From positions 1,736,001 to 1,800,000 of the forward strand of contig NZ_AP022601.1 in assembly GCF_010726765.1 (NCBI RefSeq): a DNA stretch of 64,000 nt, in the 5' to 3' direction. The position numbers and the translations under genes were made by a program. This document shows positions 18,753 to 27,004 of the stretch, one piece after another (within the stretch, counting starts at the first letter, position 1; each line of letters starts with the position of its first letter). The DNA is from Mycobacterium gallinarum (GTDB lineage: Bacteria > Actinomycetota > Actinomycetes > Mycobacteriales > Mycobacteriaceae). A model generated the notes under the pieces. The model had not been told where the DNA came from, did no database searches, and saw only the letters and a list, made by a program, of their open reading frames with translations.

Positions 18753-19072
18753 TGTGGCTCGCGCTCGCCGGCGCCATACTCGTCGAGGTGGTCGCGACCC
18801 TGTCGCTACGCGCGTCGGACGGATTTCGGAAGAAGGCGTGGATCGCACCGATCATCACCGGCTACCTCCTGTCGTTCTATCTGCTGTATGTGTCGCTGGG
18901 ACTGGGCATGCCGGTCGGAATCGCCTACGGCGTGTGGTCGGCGTGCGGCATCGCGCTGGTGGCCGTCATCGCGCGGTTCCTGTTCAAAGAACCCCTGACT
19001 CCGATGATGGGGCTCGGCATCGTGCTCATCATCGGCGGCGTGCTCACCATCGAGATGGTCACCGCCGGCTGA
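18749..19072 (+). CDS. SMR-family efflux subunit 2
   Basis: A 107-residue four-helix SMR protein with the conserved Glu in the first helix (AILVEVVATLSLRAS) and GIAYGVWSACGIALVA in the third. GTG 18749 overlaps the stop of subunit 1 (GTGA); the ATG at 18752 is the next codon. It is the last gene of the MpaB-TetR-SMR-SMR operon and overlaps the convergent MFS gene by 14 bases. Likely substrates of SMR pumps are quaternary cations or guanidinium compounds. Confidence 0.88.
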   Translation: MMWLALAGAILVEVVATLSLRASDGFRKKAWIAPIITGYLLSFYLLYVSLGLGMPVGIAYGVWSACGIALVAVIARFLFKEPLTPMMGLGIVLIIGGVLTIEMVTAG

Positions 19073-20282
19073 GCCGGTGATTCAATCGGGGTCGCGCACT
19101 GAGCGCTCCGGCCAGTGCGATCGCCACCAGCCCCGCGAGAGGCACGGACAGCAGGCCGATTCGTAGGCTCGTCGCATCGGCGATGACGCCGACGATCAGG
19201 GGCGCGCCGAAGAAGCCGATCCGCATCAGCCACGTAAGCACCGTCAATCCGCTGCCCGGGCGCAGGCCAGGCAGCTGGTCGGCGCGGTGCATCGCCGCCG
19301 GGATCAGGGTCGCGACTCCGAATCCCGCCGCGGCGAATCCCGCGATGGTGCCGGGAATCGAGGGGAAGGCCAGCGCCGCCCCCATTCCCGCGGCCGCGAG
19401 GAGGCCACCGGCGCGAACCACCTCGCGTTCGCCGAACCTGTCGACAAGGCGGTCCCCGATCAGCCGGCCGACGAACATGAATCCGACCAGCGCCACGTAA
19501 CCGAAGACCGCGACGGCACCTGGCGCACCGAGGCTGTCACGCAAATACAGTGTCGCCCAGGAACTTCCTGCGTCCTCGACGGTTGCGCCCGCCACGGCGA
19601 GCACGACGAGCGCGACCAACGTGCCGTACACCGCGAATCCCGCGTCTCCTCGGCTCCCGGTGCGCGCCGACGGATGGTCGTCGTGATCGGGTCCCTTCAA
19701 CAGAGAGGGGTAAGCGATCAGCACGAGGCCCCCGAACAGGATCCCGGCGAACGCCAGATGTATGGGCCGAGATATGTCGAGCGCGATCGCGGCGGCGCCC
19801 ATCACGCCGCCGATGATGGCTCCCGCCGCCCAGACCGCATGCAGCGAGTTGATGATCGACCGGCCGTAATTACGCTGCAACCGCAGCCCGTGCGCGTTCT
19901 GCGCCACGTCGGTGATCGCATCGCAGGCTCCCGCCATGAACAACGCCGCGGCGAGAATCAACGGGGTCCCCGCCAGGGCCGCAGCGACAACGAATCCCGC
20001 GAGGCCGAGGGTGCTGACGACCGCCACGCGCGACGATCGGTACCTCCGGATCAACGCCGCCGCGGAGAGGCCTGCCACCAGCGCGCCCGCGGAGAACGCC
20101 GCGATCGCGATCCCGTAAACCGTGTTGGACAGCTGCAGATCCGCCTTGATTTCGGGGTAGCGAGGCAGCAGGTTGGCGAACAGCGCACCGTTGCTCAGGA
20201 ACAGCGCCGCGACGGCAAGACGCGCCGTTCGCTGCTGCGCCGCGGCCCCATTCCGAGATTCGGGCGCCATGTCCGGTGACAC
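19059..20282 (-). CDS. MFS transporter
   Basis: A 407-residue major facilitator with about 12 hydrophobic segments. The first loop motif is around AALIRRYRSSRV and the second-half repeat is GRLIGDRLVDRFGEREVVRAGG. It resembles YcaD/YbjJ-type MFS proteins. GTG 20282 is preceded by GGAGGG at 7 bases; ATG 20270 is an alternative. It stands alone leftward. No substrate can be deduced. Confidence 0.83.
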   Translation of the reverse strand: MSPDMAPESRNGAAAQQRTARLAVAALFLSNGALFANLLPRYPEIKADLQLSNTVYGIAIAAFSAGALVAGLSAAALIRRYRSSRVAVVSTLGLAGFVVAAALAGTPLILAAALFMAGACDAITDVAQNAHGLRLQRNYGRSIINSLHAVWAAGAIIGGVMGAAAIALDISRPIHLAFAGILFGGLVLIAYPSLLKGPDHDDHPSARTGSRGDAGFAVYGTLVALVVLAVAGATVEDAGSSWATLYLRDSLGAPGAVAVFGYVALVGFMFVGRLIGDRLVDRFGEREVVRAGGLLAAAGMGAALAFPSIPGTIAGFAAAGFGVATLIPAAMHRADQLPGLRPGSGLTVLTWLMRIGFFGAPLIVGVIADATSLRIGLLSVPLAGLVAIALAGALSARPRLNHRLSRR

Positions 20283-20313
20283 TACCGACCCTCCGAACCT
20301 AAGCTGATTGCTC

Positions 20314-20661
20314 GTGGGTGCGGACGAGGCTGACCAGGATCTGGACTATCGCTTCACCCTCGCCAACGAGCGGACGTTCCTGGCGTGGATCCGCACCGCG
20401 CTCGCACTCATCGCGGGCGGTGTCGCCGTCGTTCAGCTGGTGCCGGCCCTGACCATCCCCGGAGTGCGCCACGGCCTCGGGATGGCACTCACCACATCTG
20501 GCGGCGTCCTTGCGGTCCTGGCGGTTCTGCGTTGGCGTGCTGTGCAGGCCGCAATGCAGAAGGGTGCCGAACTGCCTCGATCCCTGATGCCGGTTCTGCT
20601 CGGCGGCGCCATCGTGGCGCTGACCATCGCGTTGATCGTCGTGATCGCGGTCCAGCCCTAG
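20314..20661 (+). CDS. DUF202 membrane protein 1 (YidH/Rv2272-like)
   Basis: A 115-residue membrane protein with the DUF202 signature DYRFTLANERTFLAWIRTALALIAGG followed by two further hydrophobic segments. M. tuberculosis has the same two-gene arrangement as Rv2272-Rv2273. GTG 20314 gives the usual family length; a TTG at 20308 is also in frame. It is followed 2 bases later by a second DUF202 gene. Function of the family is not established. Confidence 0.8.
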   Translation: MGADEADQDLDYRFTLANERTFLAWIRTALALIAGGVAVVQLVPALTIPGVRHGLGMALTTSGGVLAVLAVLRWRAVQAAMQKGAELPRSLMPVLLGGAIVALTIALIVVIAVQP

Positions 20662-20663
20662 CC

Positions 20664-20960
20664 ATGACGTCCCGATCGGAAAAACCCGGCCTTCAGGCGG
20701 AGCGCACCCAATTGGCTTGGGAAAGAAGCGCTCTCAGCTTTCTTGTGGCGGGGGCCCTCCCGTTGCTCGGCGCCGGTCCACTCGACGACGGGCGGGCGGT
20801 GCTTCCAGTCGTAGGGGCCCTGTTGGCGATACTGGCCGTCTATCTGGGACGCCGGCGGGGTCGGCATTTCATGGTCGAGCCGAGAACCGAAGTCGCCCTA
20901 CTGGGCTGGTCGACCGCGGGATTCGCCGCGCTGATCCTGGTATTCAGCGCTTTCCAGTAG
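20664..20960 (+). CDS. DUF202 membrane protein 2 (Rv2273-like)
   Basis: A 98-residue protein with the family pattern GLQAERTQLAWERSALSFLVAGAL and two more hydrophobic segments. It is co-transcribed with the first DUF202 gene and the two may form one complex. Its last 63 bases overlap the convergent SDR gene, an unusually long overlap in this compact region. Confidence 0.78.
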   Translation: MTSRSEKPGLQAERTQLAWERSALSFLVAGALPLLGAGPLDDGRAVLPVVGALLAILAVYLGRRRGRHFMVEPRTEVALLGWSTAGFAALILVFSAFQ

Positions 20961-21851
20961 GTGCTCACTGGTCTCCCATAGATCGAGCGCCTTCTCACGG
21001 TCGTAGGAGTCGGCCGACGATGCGATCGGCCGCGTCCCTTCGAAGTACGTACCGGTGACGTCGTCGAACCGGGGCTCCCACACCAGTGCCGCCAGATGCG
21101 CGCCCGAGGAGCGGGTGCTGTTGACGTTCGGCAACACCCGCAGCAGCGGGAACACGTACCGCCACACCCACCGCCCGATCACCGAGTAATCGCGGGCCAG
21201 GCCGGAGCCGGGCATGAGGCCGGGATCGAACGCGTTGACCGTGACACCGTTGGCGCCGCAGCCGAGCCGGCGGTCGAGTTCGTATGCGTACAGCACGTTG
21301 CACAGCTTCGACGTGGTGTACCGGCGGCGGCCGTCGACCGGTTCGTCATCCGCGGGGTGCGCGAGGTCGGCAGCCTTGGTGTAGCGCGGTGCGGGCATCC
21401 CGGTGGTCTTCGCCGGATCGTGGGTGCCGCTGGCGACGACCAAGATGCGCGCCGGGTGGGCCAGGTCCGCGAGCAGGTCCCGCACCAGGGCGAAGTGTCC
21501 GAGATGGTTGACTCCGAACGTCATCTCCACGCCCTCGGCGGTGTGTTCGGTGCCCGACACCACTTGAACGCCGGCGTTGCAGACGATCGCGTGCAGCGGC
21601 GGCAGTCCGCGACCGCGGAAGTCGTCGGCAAAGGCGTGGACCGACATCAGTGACGCGAGGTCCATTTTTAGAACCGTGCACCGCGCCGGGTGGCCGGCCT
21701 GTTCGACCGCCAGCGCGCCACGCGCCACGTCGCGCACCGCGAACACGACGTGCCAGGTTGGGTCACTCGCGAGAAGCGCTCTCGCGCATTGCAATCCGAG
21801 CCCGGCACTGGCACCGGTGATGATCGCTGTCTTATTCGGGGTTGCGGTCAC
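20898..21851 (-). CDS. Short-chain dehydrogenase/reductase (protochlorophyllide-reductase-like, Rv2263-like)
   Basis: A 317-residue SDR. The cofactor site is TGASAGLG (about residues 12-19), then CNAGV, and the catalytic YTTSK. The long form with an extended C-terminal half resembles light-dependent protochlorophyllide reductase-like SDRs found in mycobacteria. M. tuberculosis Rv2263 has the same length and, like here, lies near the DUF202 pair. It follows the TetR gene with an ATGA overlap, so it is probably controlled by it. Substrate unknown. Confidence 0.83.
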   Translation of the reverse strand: MTATPNKTAIITGASAGLGLQCARALLASDPTWHVVFAVRDVARGALAVEQAGHPARCTVLKMDLASLMSVHAFADDFRGRGLPPLHAIVCNAGVQVVSGTEHTAEGVEMTFGVNHLGHFALVRDLLADLAHPARILVVASGTHDPAKTTGMPAPRYTKAADLAHPADDEPVDGRRRYTTSKLCNVLYAYELDRRLGCGANGVTVNAFDPGLMPGSGLARDYSVIGRWVWRYVFPLLRVLPNVNSTRSSGAHLAALVWEPRFDDVTGTYFEGTRPIASSADSYDREKALDLWETSEHLLESAEYQDQRGESRGRPAQ

Positions 21852-22474
21852 TTCTCCTCCAAGAGAGTTGGGATCAAGGCGGTCAGGGTCTGATGCAGCC
21901 GCCGATACATCCGGTCGACGTCGGTGGTCTCGGGCTCGAGATGGACCGCGAGGAAGATGCCGTCCGACAGCGCGACGGCCACCGCGGCGAGTTCATCGCG
22001 GACGCGCTGCGCCGTGTGGTCCGGGAGGTCAGCGGGAAGGAGTTGTGCGATCGCGGCGCGGAACCGCGCGATCGCGGTATCGCGCACCCGCCGAACGACT
22101 TCGGCGACCGCTGGATCGTCGCTGCGCTCCAGCGACAGGAGCAGGAACAGCCGCAGGAAATCGGGATGCTGCGACTGCTGGGTGATCACCGCGTCCAGCT
22201 GCCGTTCGACCGTGGCCTCGACGGGAATCGCCGCGAAATACCGCTGGGCGCCGCGTTCCATGACAGCCGCCAGCACGCCGTCTTTGGATCCGAAGTGCCA
22301 GTAGATGGAGCTGGCCGGCAGACCGCAGGCCTTGCGGATGTCGCTGATCGACGTCGCCGCGTAGCCGCGTGAGCTCATCAGCTTTTCCGTCGCGTCGAGG
22401 ATCTGCTCGCGGGACTGCTCGCCCTGCTGCTGCTTCTTCGTGGGGGTTCGCTCTGTAAGGATCATTACAGACAT
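21848..22474 (-). CDS. TetR-family regulator
   Basis: A 208-residue TetR regulator. The HTH is ATSISDIRKACGLPASSIYWHFGSKDGVL (about residues 40-68). The ATG at 22474 is taken as start; ATG 22465 (three codons in) is an alternative, and both sit inside or next to a perfect inverted repeat. The gene is coupled to the SDR by a 4-base overlap. Autorepression at the repeat is likely, so it would control the TetR-SDR operon. Confidence 0.85.
   Translation of the reverse strand: MSVMILTERTPTKKQQQGEQSREQILDATEKLMSSRGYAATSISDIRKACGLPASSIYWHFGSKDGVLAAVMERGAQRYFAAIPVEATVERQLDAVITQQSQHPDFLRLFLLLSLERSDDPAVAEVVRRVRDTAIARFRAAIAQLLPADLPDHTAQRVRDELAAVAVALSDGIFLAVHLEPETTDVDRMYRRLHQTLTALIPTLLEEK
22452..22471. 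promoter_or_regulatory. TetR operator-like inverted repeat over start codon
   Basis: TCTGTAAGGATCATTACAGA has perfect 7-base arms and a 6-base centre. It covers the first codons of the TetR gene. Binding there would block initiation directly, and it fits the TGTAA-N6-TTACA layout seen for TetR proteins. Confidence 0.6.
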
Positions 22475-22542
22475 ACAGTAGGCGACGGCACCAACTTTGT
22501 CGACCGCGTTCACGCGCGCACCCGCGGTGAGACGCTGGGGCG

Positions 22543-23853
22543 ATGACGATCCACGGCGATGAGCGCTCGGGCGAAGAGCGGAAAAAAGCCGAGACGACGG
22601 CCGACGAATTGGTCGGTCTCTTCCCGCCGGGCACCCGCACCGACAGCGACGGGACCCTCGTGGTCGGCGGTTGCCGGCTCGACGACGTGGCCGCGCAATT
22701 CGGCACGCCGGCAATCGTGGTATCCGAAGACGCGTTGCGGCAGCGCGCCCGCGACTACCTGGGCGCCTTCCGGTCTCGCTGGCCGCGGTGCGATGTGGCG
22801 TTTGCCTCGAAGTCGTTCCCGTGCACTGCGGTTCAGCGGGTAATGGTCGAGGAGGGTCTGCACCTCGACGTCGCCGGCGGCGGCGAGATCCGGACCGCTC
22901 TCAAGGCGGGCGCCGACCCAGCCCGGATTCTGCTGCACGGCAACGCCAAATCCGACGACGAACTCGGCCTGGCTGTAAAGCACGGCGTCGGCCTCGTGGT
23001 GGTTGACAACTTCGACGACATCGACCGGCTGGAGCGCATCGTTCCCGCCGGACATCAGCAGCCGTGCCTGGTCCGGGTCATCCCGGGCGTGGAGGCCGCC
23101 ACCCATGCCTCGCAGGCGACCGGGCATGCGGGGTCGAAGTTCGGCCTCATGCCCGACGACGCCCGTTCCGCGATCGCGCGGATCGAGCGCAGCGCCAAGA
23201 TGCGGCTCGACGGCGTGCACACCCACGTCGGCTCGCAGCTGCTCAACATCGAACAACTCGCGCAGGCGGTCGAGCCCATCGCGAAGCTGGGCACCTTCGA
23301 GGTGTATGACCTCGGCGGCGGCCTCGGGGTGCGCTACACCTACGACGAGCATCCGCCGTCACTCGACGAGTACGCCGAAGCGATGGTGGGGCAGGCCAAG
23401 GCGCTGCTGCCCGCCGGCAGCCGCATCATCGTCGAACCGGGCCGCAGCATGGTCGCCAACAGCGCATGCACGGTTTATCGCGTGACGACCCTCAAACGCG
23501 GCGTCGTCACGCACGTCGCGGTGGACGGCGGCATGGGCGACAACCTCGAGGTCTCGCTCACCGGTCAGCGGTTCGAGGCGACGATCGTCGACCGGGTCGG
23601 TGGCGGCGAAACCGTCAGCGTCGTGGGACGGCACTGCGAATCGGGCGACCAACTCGTCGACGGCGTCGCACTGCGCGAACCATCGATCGGCGATCTGCTC
23701 GCGGTGCCCGTCACCGGGGCCTACTGCTACACGATGTCCAATCAGTACAACGGCGCCCGCCGGGTTCCGGTGGTGTTCACCCGCGCCGGTGCGGCGCGGC
23801 TGGTGGTCCGCCGCGACACCTGGGATGACCTGCTGATGCGTGACGTCGACTGA
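22543..23853 (+). CDS. PLP-dependent decarboxylase, diaminopimelate decarboxylase-like
   Basis: A 436-residue fold type III PLP enzyme (alanine-racemase barrel plus beta domain) most like LysA. The PLP lysine is in VAFASKSFPC (about residue 90), HTHVGSQ follows in the barrel, YDLGGGLGVRY binds phosphate, and GAYCYTMSNQYNG is the C-terminal substrate motif. LysA makes lysine from meso-diaminopimelate. Context (next to MalQ) is not that of a lysine operon, so this may be a second, specialised decarboxylase. ATG 22543 is divergent from the TetR gene. Confidence 0.8.
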   Translation: MTIHGDERSGEERKKAETTADELVGLFPPGTRTDSDGTLVVGGCRLDDVAAQFGTPAIVVSEDALRQRARDYLGAFRSRWPRCDVAFASKSFPCTAVQRVMVEEGLHLDVAGGGEIRTALKAGADPARILLHGNAKSDDELGLAVKHGVGLVVVDNFDDIDRLERIVPAGHQQPCLVRVIPGVEAATHASQATGHAGSKFGLMPDDARSAIARIERSAKMRLDGVHTHVGSQLLNIEQLAQAVEPIAKLGTFEVYDLGGGLGVRYTYDEHPPSLDEYAEAMVGQAKALLPAGSRIIVEPGRSMVANSACTVYRVTTLKRGVVTHVAVDGGMGDNLEVSLTGQRFEATIVDRVGGGETVSVVGRHCESGDQLVDGVALREPSIGDLLAVPVTGAYCYTMSNQYNGARRVPVVFTRAGAARLVVRRDTWDDLLMRDVD

Positions 23854-23872
23854 TTGCGGGCAAGATAGTCGC

Positions 23873-26005
23873 ATGACCGAACTCCCCGAGTCGCTCGTCG
23901 AGTTGGCGCGACGGTACGGCGTCGCAACGGAATACGAAGACTGGAGCGGAAGGCGCATCACGGTCTCCGAATCCACGCTGGTCGGCGTGCTCGACGCCCT
24001 CGGCGTGCCAGCCGCCACCGACTCTCGGCGAACCGCGGCATTGGCAGAACACGATCGTGACCACTGGTCTCGCTCGCTGCCGCCGGTGATCGTCGGCCGC
24101 GCCGGATCGACGTCGTCGTTCTGGGTACACGTCACACACGGCGATCCGGTGAGGTTGTGGATCCGGCTCGAGGACGGATCGGTCCGGACGGGTCTGCGCC
24201 AGCTCGAAAACAACCGTCCCCCTTATGATCTCGCTGGCCGACTGGTCGGCGAAGCAAGCTTCGAGTTACCCGCCGACCTGCCGCTCGGTTATCACGAACT
24301 GCATCTGCAACTGGGAACGTCCGACATCAGTTCACCGATCATCGTCTCCCCCGCATCGTTGGAGCCGCCGACGGGACGTACGTGGGGTCTGGCCACCCAG
24401 CTCTACAGTGTCCGATCGCGAACCTCTTGGGGCATCGGCGATTTGACCGACCTCACCGATCTCGCCGTATGGTCGGCGTCTCGGCACGGTGCGGGCTTCG
24501 TCCTCGTCAACCCGTTGCACGCCGCCGCGCCCACCCCGCCGATGGAGCCGTCGCCCTACCTGCCGACCTCACGGCGTTTCGTCAATCCGATATACCTGCG
24601 GGTGGAGGCGATCCCCGAATTCGCGTACGTCGAGAATCGGGGCCGCATCGTCAAGGCCCGGGCGAATGCGCAGGCGCGCGCACACAAGTCGCGCCTCGTC
24701 GACCGTGACCGCGTCTGGAAATACAAGCGCGCCGCGCTCGAGGCCGTCTACCGTGTGCCGCGATCCGCGGGCCGGGAACTGGCATACCAGGCCTACCGCG
24801 AGCGGCAGGGCCGCAACCTGGACGATTTCGCGACGTGGTGCGCCCTGGCCGAGAGACACGGCGGCGATTGGCACGAGTGGCCCGAGGAGCTGCGCCATCC
24901 CGAAAGCCCGGCCGTCGCCCGGTTCGCCGCCGACAACGCGGCGGCCGTCGATTTCCATCGCTGGCTGCAATGGCAACTCGACGATCAGCTGACCGCGGCG
25001 CAAGCGACGTCGGTGGCGTCGGGCATGGGGCTGGGCATCATGCATGACCTCGCCGTCGGGGTCGACCCCAACGGGGCCGATGCATGGGCACTGCAGGACG
25101 TGCTGGCGTTGGGCGTCACCGCAGGCGCGCCGCCGGACGAGTTCAATCAGCTCGGCCAGGACTGGTCGCAGCCGCCGTGGCGACCCGACGAACTCGCGAA
25201 CCAGGCTTACGAGCCGTTCCGCGCGCTCGTCAACACGCTGCTTCGGCATGCGGGTGGCGTGCGGATCGACCACATCATCGGACTGTTCCGGCTGTGGTGG
25301 ATTCCGAAGGGCGCCCCGCCGACGGAGGGCACCTACGTGCGGTACGACCACGAGGCGATGATCGGGATCGTCGCGCTGGAAGCCCACCGAGCCGGCGCCG
25401 TCGTCGTCGGCGAGGATCTGGGCACCGTCGAACCCTGGGTGCGCGACTATCTGCGCGAGCGCGGCTTGTTCGGCACGTCGATCTTGTGGTTCGAGTTCGA
25501 CCGAGACGGTGACGGCGCGCCGCTGCGGGCTGAGCGCTGGCGTGAGTTCTGCCTGTCCTCGGTGACCACGCACGACCTCCCCCCGACCCCCGGCTACCTC
25601 GCGGGCGAACATGTCCGGCTGCGCGACGAGCTCGGGCTGCTGACGCGGCCCGCCGACGAGGAATTGGCCGCCGATCGCCGCCAGCAGGCCGCGTGGCTCG
25701 ACGAGCTGCGCCGGGTCGGGTTGTTGAGCGGCGATCTGGACGAGGTCGGAGTCGATCAGGTGGTCAGCGCGCTGTACAAGTACCTGGGCCGGACGCGGTC
25801 GAGGCTCCTGGCGCTCTCGCTGGCCGACGCCGTAGGGGACCTGCGCACCCAGAATCAGCCGGGAACGACGGACGAATACCCGAATTGGAGAGTGCCGCTG
25901 GCGGGCCCGGACGGCAAGAAAATGCTGCTCGAGGACGTTTTCGCCGATCCGCGGGCGGCCGCGTTGGGCCAGGTGATGCGGGCCGCGGTGAACACCCAGG
26001 TGTAA
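23873..26005 (+). CDS. malQ: 4-alpha-glucanotransferase (amylomaltase)
   Basis: A 710-residue GH77 enzyme. It has an N-terminal extension of ~160 residues as in actinobacterial MalQ, then GLATQLYSVRSRTSWGIGDLTDL, SPYLPTSRRFVNPIYL, the nucleophile region GVRIDHIIGLFRLWWIP with the catalytic Asp, the acid/base Glu in VVGEDLGTVEP, and the third acid in TTHDLPPTPGYL. It transfers glucan segments between maltodextrins in the cytoplasm during glycogen and maltose metabolism. ATG 23873 is 19 bases after the decarboxylase gene. Confidence 0.92.
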   Translation: MTELPESLVELARRYGVATEYEDWSGRRITVSESTLVGVLDALGVPAATDSRRTAALAEHDRDHWSRSLPPVIVGRAGSTSSFWVHVTHGDPVRLWIRLEDGSVRTGLRQLENNRPPYDLAGRLVGEASFELPADLPLGYHELHLQLGTSDISSPIIVSPASLEPPTGRTWGLATQLYSVRSRTSWGIGDLTDLTDLAVWSASRHGAGFVLVNPLHAAAPTPPMEPSPYLPTSRRFVNPIYLRVEAIPEFAYVENRGRIVKARANAQARAHKSRLVDRDRVWKYKRAALEAVYRVPRSAGRELAYQAYRERQGRNLDDFATWCALAERHGGDWHEWPEELRHPESPAVARFAADNAAAVDFHRWLQWQLDDQLTAAQATSVASGMGLGIMHDLAVGVDPNGADAWALQDVLALGVTAGAPPDEFNQLGQDWSQPPWRPDELANQAYEPFRALVNTLLRHAGGVRIDHIIGLFRLWWIPKGAPPTEGTYVRYDHEAMIGIVALEAHRAGAVVVGEDLGTVEPWVRDYLRERGLFGTSILWFEFDRDGDGAPLRAERWREFCLSSVTTHDLPPTPGYLAGEHVRLRDELGLLTRPADEELAADRRQQAAWLDELRRVGLLSGDLDEVGVDQVVSALYKYLGRTRSRLLALSLADAVGDLRTQNQPGTTDEYPNWRVPLAGPDGKKMLLEDVFADPRAAALGQVMRAAVNTQV

Positions 26006-26098
26006 TCCCAGCTGTAACACTGAGCGCTTCTTCTCCGGTTTCACATTCGTCACGTCTGCGATATGTTCGCACCGCATCGACATAGGGAGACATTTCAC

Positions 26099-26518
26099 GT
26101 GAAGAAGCTCGTTGTGCTGAGCGGGGGGCTCGTGGCGGTCGGCTCCGCCGCGCTGGTCGGAGCGGGAATCGCCATGTCCCAGCCGGGCGGCTCGAACTAC
26201 ATGAACGTCGTCGGCGAGCCCTACAACAAGGCGCTGCAAATTTTGAAGTCCCAGGGCTACAAGGGTTACTTCGGCGGATCATTCGGCAGCGTGCTGTCCC
26301 AGGCCAACTGCCTCGTCGACAGCCAGAAGGTGACATCGGGCGGTCGCATCCTGCTGATGCTGGACTGCAGTCAGGCCGCAGCCGACCAACTCGAGCAGAT
26401 GGGCCCGTCGGGTGGCCCCACTGTGGGCGGTAACGGCGTCACGACCGTGACCCCGACGCCGGTGGTGCCGATCCAGGGCGCTCCTGGCGCAGGCGCTCCC
26501 CCCGCGCCACCGGCCTAG
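26099..26518 (+). CDS. Small secreted PASTA-like protein
   Basis: A 139-residue exported protein: VKKLVVLSGGLVAVGSAALVGAGIAMS is a signal peptide or N-terminal anchor. The mature part MNVVGEPYNKALQILKSQGYKGYFGGSFG...NCLV resembles one PASTA-type unit, with two Cys that could pair, and the tail is rich in Pro, Gly and Ala. GTG 26099 has an AGGGAGA box upstream, and a TATGTT hexamer lies further up as a possible -10. It overlaps the convergent SRPBCC gene by 4 bases. Role unknown; cell-wall sensing is possible. Confidence 0.72.
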   Translation: MKKLVVLSGGLVAVGSAALVGAGIAMSQPGGSNYMNVVGEPYNKALQILKSQGYKGYFGGSFGSVLSQANCLVDSQKVTSGGRILLMLDCSQAAADQLEQMGPSGGPTVGGNGVTTVTPTPVVPIQGAPGAGAPPAPPA

Positions 26519-26949
26519 CCTTCGACCAGGTGACGCAGGTTCTTCAGCGTCTCACCCATGTTTCGGCCGACCTGGCCGGCGGCCACGCGGTCCGCGATCA
26601 GCCCGAGGACGTTGCCCGCTGATTCATAGGCCAGCCGGAAGGTGACTTTCGTGCGGCCGTCGGCCGTCTCGCGCAACCGAAAACGTCCGCGCTGTGAGAC
26701 GCCGGTGAGCCCCACCCACGACAATTCGCGTGGCGCATCGAACTCGACGACCTCGATGACACCGCCGATGGGCACCGACCCGACCTTCCAATGCACGGTA
26801 TAGCGGGCGCCGAGACCGGCCGGCCCGTCGTCGACTGTTTCCCACCGTTCGAGGCTGGCCATGAACTCCGGGTAGCAGTCGGGGCTGCTGACCACCTTCC
26901 ACACCGCTTCGCGGTCGGCGTCGACCACGCACTGCCGTTGGACCCTCAT
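26515..26949 (-). CDS. SRPBCC (polyketide cyclase/dehydrase-like) protein
   Basis: A 144-residue START-like protein. The N-terminus QRQCVVDADREAVWKVVSSPDCYPEFMASLERWETV is the classical coenzyme Q-binding/polyketide cyclase pattern. Mycobacterial genomes hold many such lipid-pocket proteins. ATG 26949 is chosen because similarity begins there. It is separated from the downstream acyltransferase by a gap containing a dispersed repeat. No ligand can be named. Confidence 0.8.
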   Translation of the reverse strand: MRVQRQCVVDADREAVWKVVSSPDCYPEFMASLERWETVDDGPAGLGARYTVHWKVGSVPIGGVIEVVEFDAPRELSWVGLTGVSQRGRFRLRETADGRTKVTFRLAYESAGNVLGLIADRVAAGQVGRNMGETLKNLRHLVEG

Positions 26950-26974
26950 CAGAACCGTCTCTTCTTCGCGCAGG

Positions 26975-27002
26975 CGTCCCCGGCCCTTCGGGCGTGGGCC
27001 CA
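26975..27002 (-). repeat. Dispersed 28-base intergenic repeat, copy 2
   Basis: Reverse-strand copy of the element at 15070-15097, with one mismatch in 28. It occupies the gap between the acyltransferase stop and the start of the SRPBCC gene. A short GCCC-GAA-GGGC hairpin is conserved in both copies. Confidence 0.6.
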
Positions 27003-27004
27003 CA

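Noticed and set aside
24569..26239. Leftward 556-codon open frame opposite malQ
   Set aside because: MalQ on the plus strand has all GH77 catalytic motifs; the antisense product matches no family.
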